A stretch of DNA of 32,753 bases, from positions 1 to 32,753 of the forward strand of contig JAHHSU010000007.1 of assembly GCA_020025035.1 (NCBI GenBank), given 5' to 3'. The stretch's first letter is position 1. Each line of letters starts with the position of its first letter. Shown piece by piece: positions 25,248-32,739 of this stretch. Origin of the DNA: Thomasclavelia sp. (lineage in GTDB: Bacteria > Bacillota_I > Bacilli_A > Erysipelotrichales > Coprobacillaceae). Under the pieces are notes generated by a model. The model was not told the origin of the DNA and ran no database searches. It saw only the letters and a list, made by a program, of their open reading frames with translations. Position numbers and translations under genes: made by a program.

Positions 25248-25681
25248 ATAATCACCTCATACTATTATATATACATTCCACTCTTTACTCTATTATCTGC
25301 AGGCTTCTATGCATCTTCTAGTATAGCTCAATACAAGATGTATCCAACCCTACCGACACCTTTTAACGATAGGTAAGAGTTAGCATCAAAAAGTATTATC
25401 TCAACAAACTTGGAGTTGTTTATTTATAATACTCCTTTAGTTTATATCTGTATTTATTTAGAATTTATTTTGAACCTGAATTGTAAAACAAAAGTGGAAT
25501 TAAGATTGAACTATAAAATACAAGAGTTAGAATAAAATCATCCAAATTATGACATTATATAACTTTGTATCTATACGGTTTATAACTAATGCATTTTTTG
25601 TTCAATACTGACAATTTATTTTAAATTTATAATTAGCTTTGACTTGTTCTTCATCATAGATATTTTTAACACATAAATATC
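25248..25681. other. 434-bp intergenic region with a repeated hydrophobic-peptide segment
   Basis: Between the 24618 gene and the antitoxin gene. It holds the likely promoter of the 24618 gene (TATAAT on the minus strand near 25263-25268), one copy of the 13-base direct repeat (near 25360-25372), and a 26-codon minus-strand frame at 25465-25545 starting with TTG (DDFILTLVFYSSILIPLLF..., short polar end). About 50 bases of this frame resemble the sequence next to repeat copy B at 28694-28750. No clear ribosome site, so coding is doubtful. Confidence 0.4.
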
Positions 25682-26677
25682 TCATATCTGTTGAAACATG
25701 GTCTGCATATAAGTTTTAATATCGTTAGGATTAATCATATTATATTTTTCTTTAACTCTATTAAAATATTTTCCAATATCTTTCTTATCTATTATTTTAT
25801 CGGAAGATTCATTTGCTAGAAGATCTCCTCTAGCAGATAACCACGGTGTTTCTAAGTGCGTAAATTTTTCTAAAACCTTTCCACTATAACAACAAATATG
25901 TTTGACTACACTCTCCAAAATTGCTTTTTCGGTTGAAGAGAAATGTGTATCGTCAATTTCCCTATTACATTTTATAGGATCAAATTTGTAATCTCTATAT
26001 CTAAAATAAATATCTTTATAAACAGGACCATGTACCCAAGCCTCACAATCCTCTGAGAATAAAAACGATTTATAAAAGGCATAATAAAATCCCTGAATGT
26101 AATATAGAGCCTTTTGAAGTGCTAATGGAGTAATATCTTCACACTGATTTAACAAGTACTCTATTACTAAATCTATTTTGCATTTTTCATAAACTGCATT
26201 ACTAAGAAGTTGCTCTACTGCTTTTTTACTTTTATTATATGATGTTTCTGTTTTTAAATTACCTTTATTAGCTTCTAAAATTTGTTCATAATACCTAGGT
26301 TCATTGTAAATCTTTTTCAATATATCCGAATACTGTTTGGTTGGAATGTCACCATCACAGTAACGTGAAAATGTTTGTTCTCCCCATCCCAATAAAAGCG
26401 ATAATGGACGCTTTCCTATAGCATACTTATTTGGTATTTTTAAAATTACATCCAAAGATACAATATCATGCTCTTCCCTATATTTATCGTATAGCGAATT
26501 TAAATTATAATCATTTACCTCATTGACATAAATTTCTGAGTTACAGTGAGTACAATGAGCAACTTTACCAAAATATACATAATTCTCTTCTTTAATAGTC
26601 CCTTCCATTTGCTTATTTGTGACAGTATATTCTACATCATCCCTACATACTTCACAAAATACTTTTCTATCATTCAC
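25682..26677 (-). CDS. Zinc-ribbon/HTH/Panacea-domain antitoxin
   Basis: A 331-residue three-part protein. An N-terminal zinc ribbon has CEVC near residue 8 and HCTHC near 42. A helix-turn-helix of the YgiT/MqsA kind follows (about 75-130), with the signature SLLLGWGEQTFSRYCDGDIP. The last half (about 165-325) is a Panacea/DUF4065 (SocA-like) domain, with LALQKALYYIQGFYYAFYKS and EAWVHGPVYKDIYFRYRDY. Panacea is an antitoxin domain known to pair with many unrelated toxins; MqsA-type ribbon-HTH modules bind the operon promoter. The start is GTG, 7 bases after GGAGG. It lies 26 bases downstream of the toxin gene in the same transcript, in toxin-first order as in mqsRA. Confidence 0.85.
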   Translation of the reverse strand: MNDRKVFCEVCRDDVEYTVTNKQMEGTIKEENYVYFGKVAHCTHCNSEIYVNEVNDYNLNSLYDKYREEHDIVSLDVILKIPNKYAIGKRPLSLLLGWGEQTFSRYCDGDIPTKQYSDILKKIYNEPRYYEQILEANKGNLKTETSYNKSKKAVEQLLSNAVYEKCKIDLVIEYLLNQCEDITPLALQKALYYIQGFYYAFYKSFLFSEDCEAWVHGPVYKDIYFRYRDYKFDPIKCNREIDDTHFSSTEKAILESVVKHICCYSGKVLEKFTHLETPWLSARGDLLANESSDKIIDKKDIGKYFNRVKEKYNMINPNDIKTYMQTMFQQI

Positions 26678-26703
26678 AACAATCCCTCCTTTATAATTTT
26701 CTT

Positions 26704-27114
26704 TTACCTAAATAAATAATCTATTGGTTTATTTCGTTTATGAAAAGAAACTACCACGGTTTTCCTTCCATTAGGCATATCAATAAGATTAAACTTTGTA
26801 TAAATGTCAACCATTTCCTCTACACCATCAACATTAAATAATTGTACTTGAGGAACAAAAACATATAAAATCTCATAGCCATATCCTAATTTTGTATTTT
26901 TCAATGTATGACAAAAGTCATCAGTTTTAATTTGTAATAAAATATTTTTTTGTTTGTGGCTATGGATATTGTACTCAGTAATAAAATCTATATTTTCTTT
27001 ACGATTTTCATTTAAAGCTATTGTATACTTATTGCTTCTAACACAATTTTTTATTTTATCTAAAACTACATTTATCTCTTCTTTTGTGTAGTTTTGATTA
27101 TAACAATGGTTCAT
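26704..27114 (-). CDS. MqsR-like toxin of a toxin-antitoxin pair
   Basis: A 136-residue protein, too short and without motifs for a larger enzyme. The strand pattern LLQIKTDDFCHTL, ILYVFVPQVQ, VDIYTKFNLID and KTVVVSFHKR, with the ending strand of the form 'VVVSFH', resembles the MqsR fold (IxGLxxxDFxKS ... YLKI ... LIVSFK). MqsR toxins are ribosome-independent mRNA interferases. The resemblance is partial, and a different small nuclease-type toxin is possible. It is the first gene of the operon, directly before a zinc-ribbon/HTH/Panacea antitoxin, which is the strongest argument for toxin function. Ribosome site GAGGTG near the ATG. Confidence 0.65.
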   Translation of the reverse strand: MNHCYNQNYTKEEINVVLDKIKNCVRSNKYTIALNENRKENIDFITEYNIHSHKQKNILLQIKTDDFCHTLKNTKLGYGYEILYVFVPQVQLFNVDGVEEMVDIYTKFNLIDMPNGRKTVVVSFHKRNKPIDYLFR

Positions 27115-27136
27115 TACATCACCTCTTTATAAAAAG

Positions 27137-27204
27137 ATGATACATTATTACACACTATTTGTCAATAAAAATGCACTAATTGATACATTTATATTAACTG
27201 TCAA
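27137..27204 (-). promoter_or_regulatory. Toxin-antitoxin promoter with duplicated boxes
   Basis: Minus-strand TTGACA (27160-27165), 17-base spacer, TATCAT (27137-27142) is a good promoter 23 bases before the toxin ATG. Both parts are repeated upstream: TTGACA again at 27199-27204 and ATGTATC again at 27182-27188, matching the one at 27139-27145. The duplicated boxes are candidate operators for the antitoxin HTH. Confidence 0.6.
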
Positions 27205-27229
27205 TACACAACCTACATTTTTTTTAAAT

Positions 27230-27275
27230 ACTTAGCCTAGCAACAAATCAGGTAATCTAATTTTAACTTTTATAC
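27230..27275 (-). repeat. Solo end fragment of the dispersed repeat (copy D)
   Basis: About 45 bases matching the end box of copies A-C (ACTTA..AGCAACAAAT, then GGTAATCTAATTTTAACTTTTATA with one or two changes). It lies between the toxin promoter and the fic stop codon. The rest of the element is missing. Confidence 0.6.
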
Positions 27276-27289
27276 GTAGTAAGTATTAA

Positions 27290-28456
27290 CTATGTTAAAA
27301 CTTCTGTTCCATTTTTTAGGATATCAATATATTCATTATAACTATATACTCTGTTCCTTCCTTGTTTCTTTACTATGTGCAAAATTTTAAGTTTTTCAAA
27401 TCTATCTACAGCTAATGAAACTGTATTATATGCTATAGACAAATCTTTTGCAGTTTTTCCAATTTCTATAATAGGATGTGCTTCTAAATAATGAAATACC
27501 TTCATCATAGTCTCTAATGTTCTTTTTGTATAATTCTCATCCTCTAATATTTTTATGTTTTTGTTCCTTAATAGAATTAATTCATTTGCAGTTTCTATAG
27601 CTGATTTACCACTAATATATATTCCTTCTAGAAAAAATTTTATCCATTGTTCATAATTGCCCGTCTCTCTAATTGCTGACATCCTATCATAGTATTCAAT
27701 ACGATGCTCCTTTAAATAGAATGATAAATAAAGAGACGGTGTTTTAATGATTTTTTTATTAAGCAAATACAAAACAATCAGCAATCTTCCAATACGTCCG
27801 TTTCCATCTAAAAACGGATGAATCGATTCAAACTGATAGTGAATAAGAGCAATTCTAATTAAATCATCTAACTCATCTTCTTCATTCATATATTTTTCTA
27901 AATCAGATAATGACTCCTTCATAGATAAAACATCCGGCGGTATATATCTTGCTGTTTTTATAGTAGAGCCGACTCCGCCTATCCAATTTTGACTTTGTCT
28001 AAATTCTCCTGGATTTTTTTCTCCTCCCCTTACTCCAGCTAACAATACTTTATGAGTTTCTAAAAGTAATCTATTGCATAAAGGTAATGTTTCCAACCTT
28101 TTTATTGCATATTTAGTAGCTTTAATATAGTTAACAACATCATCTACATCTACATTAATATTACCATCAATATTAGGATTAAAAATATCTTCTAATGTTG
28201 CCTGTGTACCTTCAATTTGTGATGAAAGAAGTGCTTCTTTTTTTACATACATGGAAATAAATAAATCAATATTAGGAATATTTGTCGCCCTATCATCAAG
28301 TATTGCTAACACTTTATGAGCTTTTATCAATTTTTCTAACATATCATTATCAACTTCTATTGGTGGATTTGGAGGTAATTTGGAAGGGCAAAATGAAAAA
28401 TAGGCTGTATCACCTGATAACTGTTTTTTAAAAGTGCCTGCTCTTTCTTTTTTCAT
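27290..28456 (-). CDS. Class II Fic-family adenylyltransferase
   Basis: A 388-residue Fic protein likely to AMPylate (or otherwise nucleotidylate) a protein target. It has a Fic_N region, an inhibitory helix motif SSQIEG at residues 78-83 (S/T-xxx-E-G type, so class II auto-inhibited, Glu82 as the blocking residue), the complete catalytic motif HPFLDGNGRIGR at 213-224, and a C-terminal winged helix (about 310-385) with IGKTAKDLSIAYNTVSLAVD. All catalytic residues are present. GGAG lies about 9 bases before the start. It neighbours a toxin-antitoxin pair inside a repeat-bounded islet. It may act as a stand-alone regulated toxin or stress modulator; the target is unknown. Confidence 0.92.
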   Translation of the reverse strand: MKKERAGTFKKQLSGDTAYFSFCPSKLPPNPPIEVDNDMLEKLIKAHKVLAILDDRATNIPNIDLFISMYVKKEALLSSQIEGTQATLEDIFNPNIDGNINVDVDDVVNYIKATKYAIKRLETLPLCNRLLLETHKVLLAGVRGGEKNPGEFRQSQNWIGGVGSTIKTARYIPPDVLSMKESLSDLEKYMNEEDELDDLIRIALIHYQFESIHPFLDGNGRIGRLLIVLYLLNKKIIKTPSLYLSFYLKEHRIEYYDRMSAIRETGNYEQWIKFFLEGIYISGKSAIETANELILLRNKNIKILEDENYTKRTLETMMKVFHYLEAHPIIEIGKTAKDLSIAYNTVSLAVDRFEKLKILHIVKKQGRNRVYSYNEYIDILKNGTEVLT

Positions 28457-28490
28457 TCATCAACTCTCCTTATTTTGAAATACTATTACA

Positions 28491-28534
28491 AGTATACATT
28501 ATTTATTTCAATAAAACAATGTTTTTTGAAATAA
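28491..28534 (-). promoter_or_regulatory. fic promoter overlapped by a 32-bp palindrome
   Basis: Minus-strand TATACT -10 (28491-28496) with a poor TTGTTT -35 (28514-28519) at 17 bases. Over the spacer and -35 lies a large dyad: TTATTTCAA (28503-28511) pairs with TTGAAATAA (28526-28534), and inside it AAAAC (28513-28517) pairs with GTTTT (28521-28525) around AAT. It is a natural operator candidate, perhaps for the Fic protein's own winged helix. Confidence 0.55.
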
Positions 28535-28574
28535 TAACAATACTTTACTAGCCATATTTTAAAACTTATGTCAA

Positions 28575-28605
28575 AATAAAAAAACCTCTACTATCATACA
28601 CACTT
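28575..28605 (-). terminator. Possible terminator upstream of fic
   Basis: On the minus strand TACTAT, an 11-base loop and ATAGTA are followed by GAGG and seven T residues near 28577-28607. It could end a transcript coming from the repeat B side before the fic promoter. Stem is short. Confidence 0.35.
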
Positions 28606-28638
28606 ATAGTATTGGCATTCCCACATCAGATTACTCTA

Positions 28639-28800
28639 TCAACTCCCACAATCATAACAATGGTTCCATCTATCTTTTTTCCCTAAAATGAAAAAAAGTG
28701 GATTTATAAACAAACTACAAAAAACAATAAAAATTAGAATAAAATCATCATAGCTATCAACATATATATTACACTTTTGAAAAAAATATTTAACTACCAC
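28639..28800 (-). CDS. Doubtful 53-codon frame with a hydrophobic segment
   Basis: Starting at a GTG inside repeat copy B, an open frame runs out of the repeat (VVKYFFQKCNIYVDSY) into one membrane-like helix (DDFILIFIVFCSLFINPLFF) and a charged, Cys-rich tail (KKDRWNHCYDCGS). There is no ribosome site before the GTG. The hydrophobic part resembles the 26-codon frame at 25465-25545. It may be a small membrane peptide, a fragment of a lost membrane protein, or chance. Confidence 0.2.
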   Translation of the reverse strand: MVVKYFFQKCNIYVDSYDDFILIFIVFCSLFINPLFFILGKKDRWNHCYDCGS

Positions 28801-29104
28801 TTGATCTTGCGTTTAAAGTTTAAACTTGTAATTGCTATCTTATGATACCTTCTTTCAAATTTTACCTGTATAAGATTTTCTTGCCCTCCTAATAATCTCC
28901 TTCTACTTTTTCATTTTCCTTGAAGAACATGGTCTTACCCTTTTTATTCATATTTAATAATTCTACTATATGTTCAATTATTACAATATTTATTATTAAT
29001 TTCTCAAATATAACAAAGAATTATATCAAAAAAGATTACCAAAATCATTGCATTATGTAACCACTTATTAGCAACAAATTAGATAACCTTATTTTAATTT
29101 TATA
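28751..29104 (-). mobile_element. Dispersed repeat copy B, decayed transposase-like remnant
   Basis: About 354 bases matching copy A in the same orientation. Shared blocks include AATATTTAACTACCACTTGA (28786-28805), TTATGATACCTTCTTT (28840-28855), CAATTATTACAATATT (28975-28990) and the end box GCAACAAATT...TTATA. The frame equivalent to the transposase tail of copy A reads RRYHK..ITSLNFK and is then shifted by one base. It ends 6 bases from the rlmCD stop codon. Confidence 0.6.
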
Positions 29105-29110
29105 ACACTT

Positions 29111-30469
29111 TTACTTATGCACTTTAGTCAACAATACAATATTTTCTACATGATAAGTAGATGGGAACATATCTACTGGTTGACAATAATCAACTTGATA
29201 ACCATACTCTTTTAATATTGCAATATCTCTAGCTTGTGTAGAGACATCACAAGAAATATAGATAAGTTTTCTTGGATCAAGTAAATGAATTGCTTCTAAC
29301 ACTTCTTTAGAACATCCTTTTCTTGGAGGATCTACCACTACAATATCAATTGGTATTTTATTTTTAGCTAACATACACATATAATGTGTTGCATCATCTA
29401 CGATAAATTCAACATTATGAATATCGTTTAATTGTGCATTTACTTTTGCATCTTCTATTGCTTGACTAACAACCTCTACACCTATCACCTTTTTTACATA
29501 TTTAGCCATGCATAGTGAAATAGTACCTATTCCACAATATGCATCAATCACAACATCTGTTGATTTTAAATCAGCTAACTCTATTGCTTTATTATATAAA
29601 ACCTCTACTTGTATTGGATTTATTTGATAAAATGATTTAGATGAAATATTAAATTTTAAATTATTTAATGTGTCTTGAATATATCCAGGGCCAAACCAAA
29701 TATATTCTTTTTGACCTAAAATAACATTATCATGTTGTTCATTTACGTTTTGAACAATTGTTTTTAAATTAGGAAATTCACTACTTAAAACTTCAATAAA
29801 AATATTTCTCCACTTAAAATTCTTTCCATTAGTAATTAATACAAGCATCAATTCATTAGTATGATAACCATATTTTGTTAGAATATGACGTACTATTCCC
29901 TTATGTGTAGTTTTATCATAAGAAGAAATATTATATTGTATCATCAACTCTTTTACTCGTTGAACTAAACGATTAGAAATTTCATTTTGAATAAAACACT
30001 TTTCCATTGGAATGATGTCATTAGAATATTGTTTATAAAACCCTACTTCTAATTGATTACCTACCATCCCTATTGGCATCTGTACTTTATTTCGATAATG
30101 CCATGGATCATCTTGAAGTAAAGTTTCCTGTACTTTGCAATTCACCTTTGCAATTCTTTCCATGACATCTTTTACTCGTTTTTGTTTAAACTGTTTTTGG
30201 CCTTCAAATGATAAGTGTTGTAAATGACATCCTCCACATTGTTTATAAATTGGACAACGTGGTTTTACTCTTTGCAAAGAAACTTTATCTAAAGAAATAA
30301 GTCTAGCAATACCATAATTTTTTAACTGTTTAATCACTTTTAATTGACCAATTTCTCCTACTAGCATTCCTTTAACAAAATAAGGCATTCCATCTACTTT
30401 TACAATTCCTTGCCCATCATGACTTAAATCAATACATTCTCCATTAAAATAAGTATTTTTATTCATCAT
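29111..30469 (-). CDS. rlmCD: 23S rRNA (uracil-5-)-methyltransferase RlmCD
   Basis: Full-length (452-residue) member of the RlmD/TrmA family; in B. subtilis RlmCD makes m5U747 and m5U1939 in 23S rRNA. It has an N-terminal TRAM domain (about 1-60), an iron-sulfur cluster CPIYKQCGGCHLQHL, SAM motif DAYCGIGTISL, active site VVDPPRKGCS and nucleophilic Cys in YISCDVSTQARD. It is clearly the paralog of the TRAM-less gene at 5276-6415. Two adjacent ATGs follow GGAGG; the second (30466) is at the better spacing. A terminator lies directly before its ribosome site, so it may depend on readthrough. Confidence 0.92.
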   Translation of the reverse strand: MMNKNTYFNGECIDLSHDGQGIVKVDGMPYFVKGMLVGEIGQLKVIKQLKNYGIARLISLDKVSLQRVKPRCPIYKQCGGCHLQHLSFEGQKQFKQKRVKDVMERIAKVNCKVQETLLQDDPWHYRNKVQMPIGMVGNQLEVGFYKQYSNDIIPMEKCFIQNEISNRLVQRVKELMIQYNISSYDKTTHKGIVRHILTKYGYHTNELMLVLITNGKNFKWRNIFIEVLSSEFPNLKTIVQNVNEQHDNVILGQKEYIWFGPGYIQDTLNNLKFNISSKSFYQINPIQVEVLYNKAIELADLKSTDVVIDAYCGIGTISLCMAKYVKKVIGVEVVSQAIEDAKVNAQLNDIHNVEFIVDDATHYMCMLAKNKIPIDIVVVDPPRKGCSKEVLEAIHLLDPRKLIYISCDVSTQARDIAILKEYGYQVDYCQPVDMFPSTYHVENIVLLTKVHK

Positions 30470-30483
30470 TCCACCTCCTTAAA

Positions 30484-30504
30484 AAAACGAGCAATGCTCG
30501 TTTT
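30484..30504 (-). terminator. Terminator overlapping the stop of the 30503 gene
   Basis: AAAACGAGC (30484-30492) / GCTCGTTTT (30496-30504) with a 3-base loop, then a T-run on the minus strand. It overlaps the stop codon at 30503-30505 and its T-run touches the AAGGAGG ribosome site of rlmCD. Confidence 0.8.
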
Positions 30505-31117
30505 ATTCTTGTTGTGTTTCTTCTGTTTTTTGACTATCTGCTTCTAATTCACTAGCTAATTCAGGATTTTTAGCATTAGCATCAGTAAATTGAATATCAT
30601 TCATTTGATATTGTTTGTCCCCAAATATTGGATAACCTTCACCATTTGATAATATTGAAATTTGAATATCATATTGTCTACGATCTCCATCCATTCCAAA
30701 TATCTTACTATATGGATCTTGTGGATTGTTTTTTTCATATCCTAATGTATCATCTAATGTATGTGTTGCATCAATTGCAATTTGTTTAGCTTGGTCAATT
30801 GGAACACCATCAACCATACGAAAAATCATTTTTACTGCAAGACAATTTTTTTCTAATGTTAAAGAAGCTATTTTATCATTTTCTTCAATTGCTGCTTTTG
30901 CTTCTTCTAATTTTTTTGGATCAATTTCTAAAACATTTTCACATCTTTGTCCATACTCAGGCCCGTTATCTCTTGTTGAACTAAAAATGTAATATCCAAA
31001 CATAATACAACAAATTACAAATACAATTGGGATAATATAAATTGGTTTAAATTTAAAATTCTTTTTAGATTTTTTATTTATATGATTACTTGTCTTTTTA
31101 TTTTTTGAATCATTCAT
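30503..31117 (-). CDS. Membrane-anchored hypothetical protein
   Basis: I do not recognise a named family. The 204 residues comprise a Lys/Asn-rich cytoplasmic start, one membrane helix near 28-47 (IYIIPIVFVICCIMFGYYIF), and an extracytoplasmic domain with NCLAVKMIFRMVDGVPIDQA and DRRQYDIQISILSNGEGYPIFG. The tail is acidic (ELASELEADSQKTEETQQE). No lipobox or enzyme motif is seen. A GAGGGTG site precedes the start. Conserved small anchored proteins of this layout occur in low-GC Bacillota without known function. It ends in a terminator that overlaps its stop codon. Confidence 0.7.
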   Translation of the reverse strand: MNDSKNKKTSNHINKKSKKNFKFKPIYIIPIVFVICCIMFGYYIFSSTRDNGPEYGQRCENVLEIDPKKLEEAKAAIEENDKIASLTLEKNCLAVKMIFRMVDGVPIDQAKQIAIDATHTLDDTLGYEKNNPQDPYSKIFGMDGDRRQYDIQISILSNGEGYPIFGDKQYQMNDIQFTDANAKNPELASELEADSQKTEETQQE

Positions 31118-31238
31118 TTAACTTCACCCTCTTTACATAGAGTATAACATTTTTTTACAATGAATTCTATCTCATTTTTATGATTGGTAATCAATTTGTT
31201 AGATATTAATTTTTATTGTACTTTTTATTAGTAAACAT

Positions 31239-31613
31239 TTATCGAGGTGTACCATCTTTGTTGAAATTTTCCTTAAGTGCTTTTTCAACAAAAATAATAG
31301 GTAATAACATAAATAACAACTGTACTACGATAATAACACAAGAAAGAATTCCTAATTTATCAAAATCACTATGAATAAATGGTAGTTGTACAAGTACTGT
31401 TAGAATAATAAGAACCAATCCAGCTTGCCACCATAATTTTCCCATATATGTATTAGCAAATACCCAAGTCTGTTGATTTTTCATTGATCTAGTTGTTCTA
31501 TAACCAATTATTGAATTTATTTCTTTAGGTGGTTTATTATAAAATCTTTTACCAATTAAAATCATGAGCATTGGAATAAATAAATTATAAATAAATAAAA
31601 ACCAAAATCCCAT
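31239..31613 (-). CDS. SdpI-family membrane protein
   Basis: A 124-residue protein with three predicted helices. It carries the SdpI signature between helices 1 and 2: NSIIGYRTTRSMKNQQTWVF followed by ANTYMGKLWW. B. subtilis SdpI gives immunity to the SdpC toxin and acts as a signalling receptor; most family members are of unknown role, and no sdpC-like gene is visible here. The length is shorter than that of SdpI itself (about 200), as in the small family members. AGGGGAG lies 7 bases before the start. Confidence 0.85.
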   Translation of the reverse strand: MGFWFLFIYNLFIPMLMILIGKRFYNKPPKEINSIIGYRTTRSMKNQQTWVFANTYMGKLWWQAGLVLIILTVLVQLPFIHSDFDKLGILSCVIIVVQLLFMLLPIIFVEKALKENFNKDGTPR

Positions 31614-31656
31614 AGTTTATCTCCCCTTTATCATCTATAAATATAGTATGCATTTT

Positions 31657-31743
31657 TTATTTGAAAGTCAATCTATACCATTTATTACGTAAAAACTTAT
31701 AAATTGCAATAGTAAGTATCAGTATAAACCATAAGGTTTTCTT
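31657..31743 (-). pseudogene. C-terminal fragment of a membrane protein abutting repeat copy C
   Basis: A minus-strand frame leaves repeat copy C and ends in a typical last membrane helix and basic tail (KKTLWFILILTIAIYKFLRN, then KWYRLTFK and a stop). It looks like the end of a permease truncated where the repeat begins. A GTG at 31755 inside the repeat would open a 32-codon frame, but there is no ribosome site. Confidence 0.35.
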
Positions 31744-31922
31744 AGCTATCAACACATATGTTACACTATTAAAAATTATTTAGCTGTTAGTTCAATTGTT
31801 ACAACATACATTATTAATTTCTCCTATACAATAAAGAATCATATCAAAAAGATTACCTAAATCATTGCATTATGTAACCACTTATCTGCAACAAATTGGA
31901 TAATCTTATTTTAACTTCTATA
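31743..31922 (-). mobile_element. Dispersed repeat copy C, internally deleted
   Basis: About 180 bases with both conserved ends of copies A and B (GTTGATAGCTAAG side and the GCAACAAATTGGATAATCTT...ACTTCTATA side) but lacking the central part, so that the start-like IEL stretch is joined to the right end. Same orientation as A and B. Confidence 0.6.
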
Positions 31923-31965
31923 CAACTAATATATTTTAAATAAAAATCTTCTTACTCATAATAGT

Positions 31966-32724
31966 TTATATATATTTTTTCTCGATAACATGCTTAAATA
32001 ATGCAAATGCTAATGTTAAAATAGCAAAATAAGCAAACAATAGTAGTATATTATTTCTATCTCCCATATAATCTAACGCAAAAGCTGGAAGATAAAACAT
32101 AATTGATTTTATAGCACTCATAACTATTAATAAAATTATAATACTTACGGCAAAAGTTAAGGATGCCATTATACTACCACCAACAATAATATTTAACGAA
32201 ACAAATAGTAACATAAATATTAATGAGATTAATATACTTACCAAAACTCCCCACAACAATTTTCCAATAATCAACATTGTAATTTCAACCTTACCTAGAT
32301 ACAATATCGAATAGGCAAAAAAAGCTGATAACTGAGATAACAGTATTACCACATTAAATATTATAGTAACAGATAATATTTTATATAAAAATAACTTTTT
32401 ATAATTAGAAAATGCAGATAGAACAAAATATATATACTTACTTTCAATTTCTTTTATAATAACAATAGAACTATACAAAATAAGTATAATATAATAAAAC
32501 CCTAATGAATTTATAAATCCCAGTATAGCATTAGAAAAATCTGCTGCAGAAATAAAATCTGCCATAGTAATTGAAAATTGTGGACTTGGTGATATAATTC
32601 CAAATACAACAATAAATGGAAAGAGTAATAAAACTAATGATATAATTTTTGTAGACTTTTGTGATAATATTTTTTTAAATTCATATTTAAACAGAATAGG
32701 AGTCTGTGAAAAAAACTCTGTAAA
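31966..32724 (-). pseudogene. ABC-2-type permease reading frame without a start codon
   Basis: The frame is open for about 252 codons. Its first part (LFKYEFKKILSQKSTKIISL, then a hydrophobic helix) is the usual N-terminus of an ABC-2 permease, and five to six helices follow up to the HVIEKKYI end. No ATG, GTG or TTG occurs in frame until ATG 32565, which has no ribosome site and would drop the first helix. A terminator at 32709-32739 sits where the gene start should be. The simplest reading is a gene that lost its start by deletion or rearrangement; translation from ATG 32565 (199 residues) cannot be excluded. Confidence 0.6.
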
Positions 32725-32739
32725 TTAAACAATACAGAG
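32709..32739 (-). terminator. Intrinsic terminator at the window edge
   Basis: Minus strand CTCTGTA (32733-32739) / TACAGAG (32716-32722) followed by seven T residues (32709-32715). It should end a minus-strand gene lying beyond the window. Confidence 0.75.

Noticed and set aside
30726..30992. 88-codon + strand frame
   Set aside because: Antisense to the membrane-anchored hypothetical protein, no ribosome site.
16433..32000. CRISPR array
   Set aside because: The repeat copies are few, far apart, unequal in length and separated by genes; there are no regular spacers and no cas genes.
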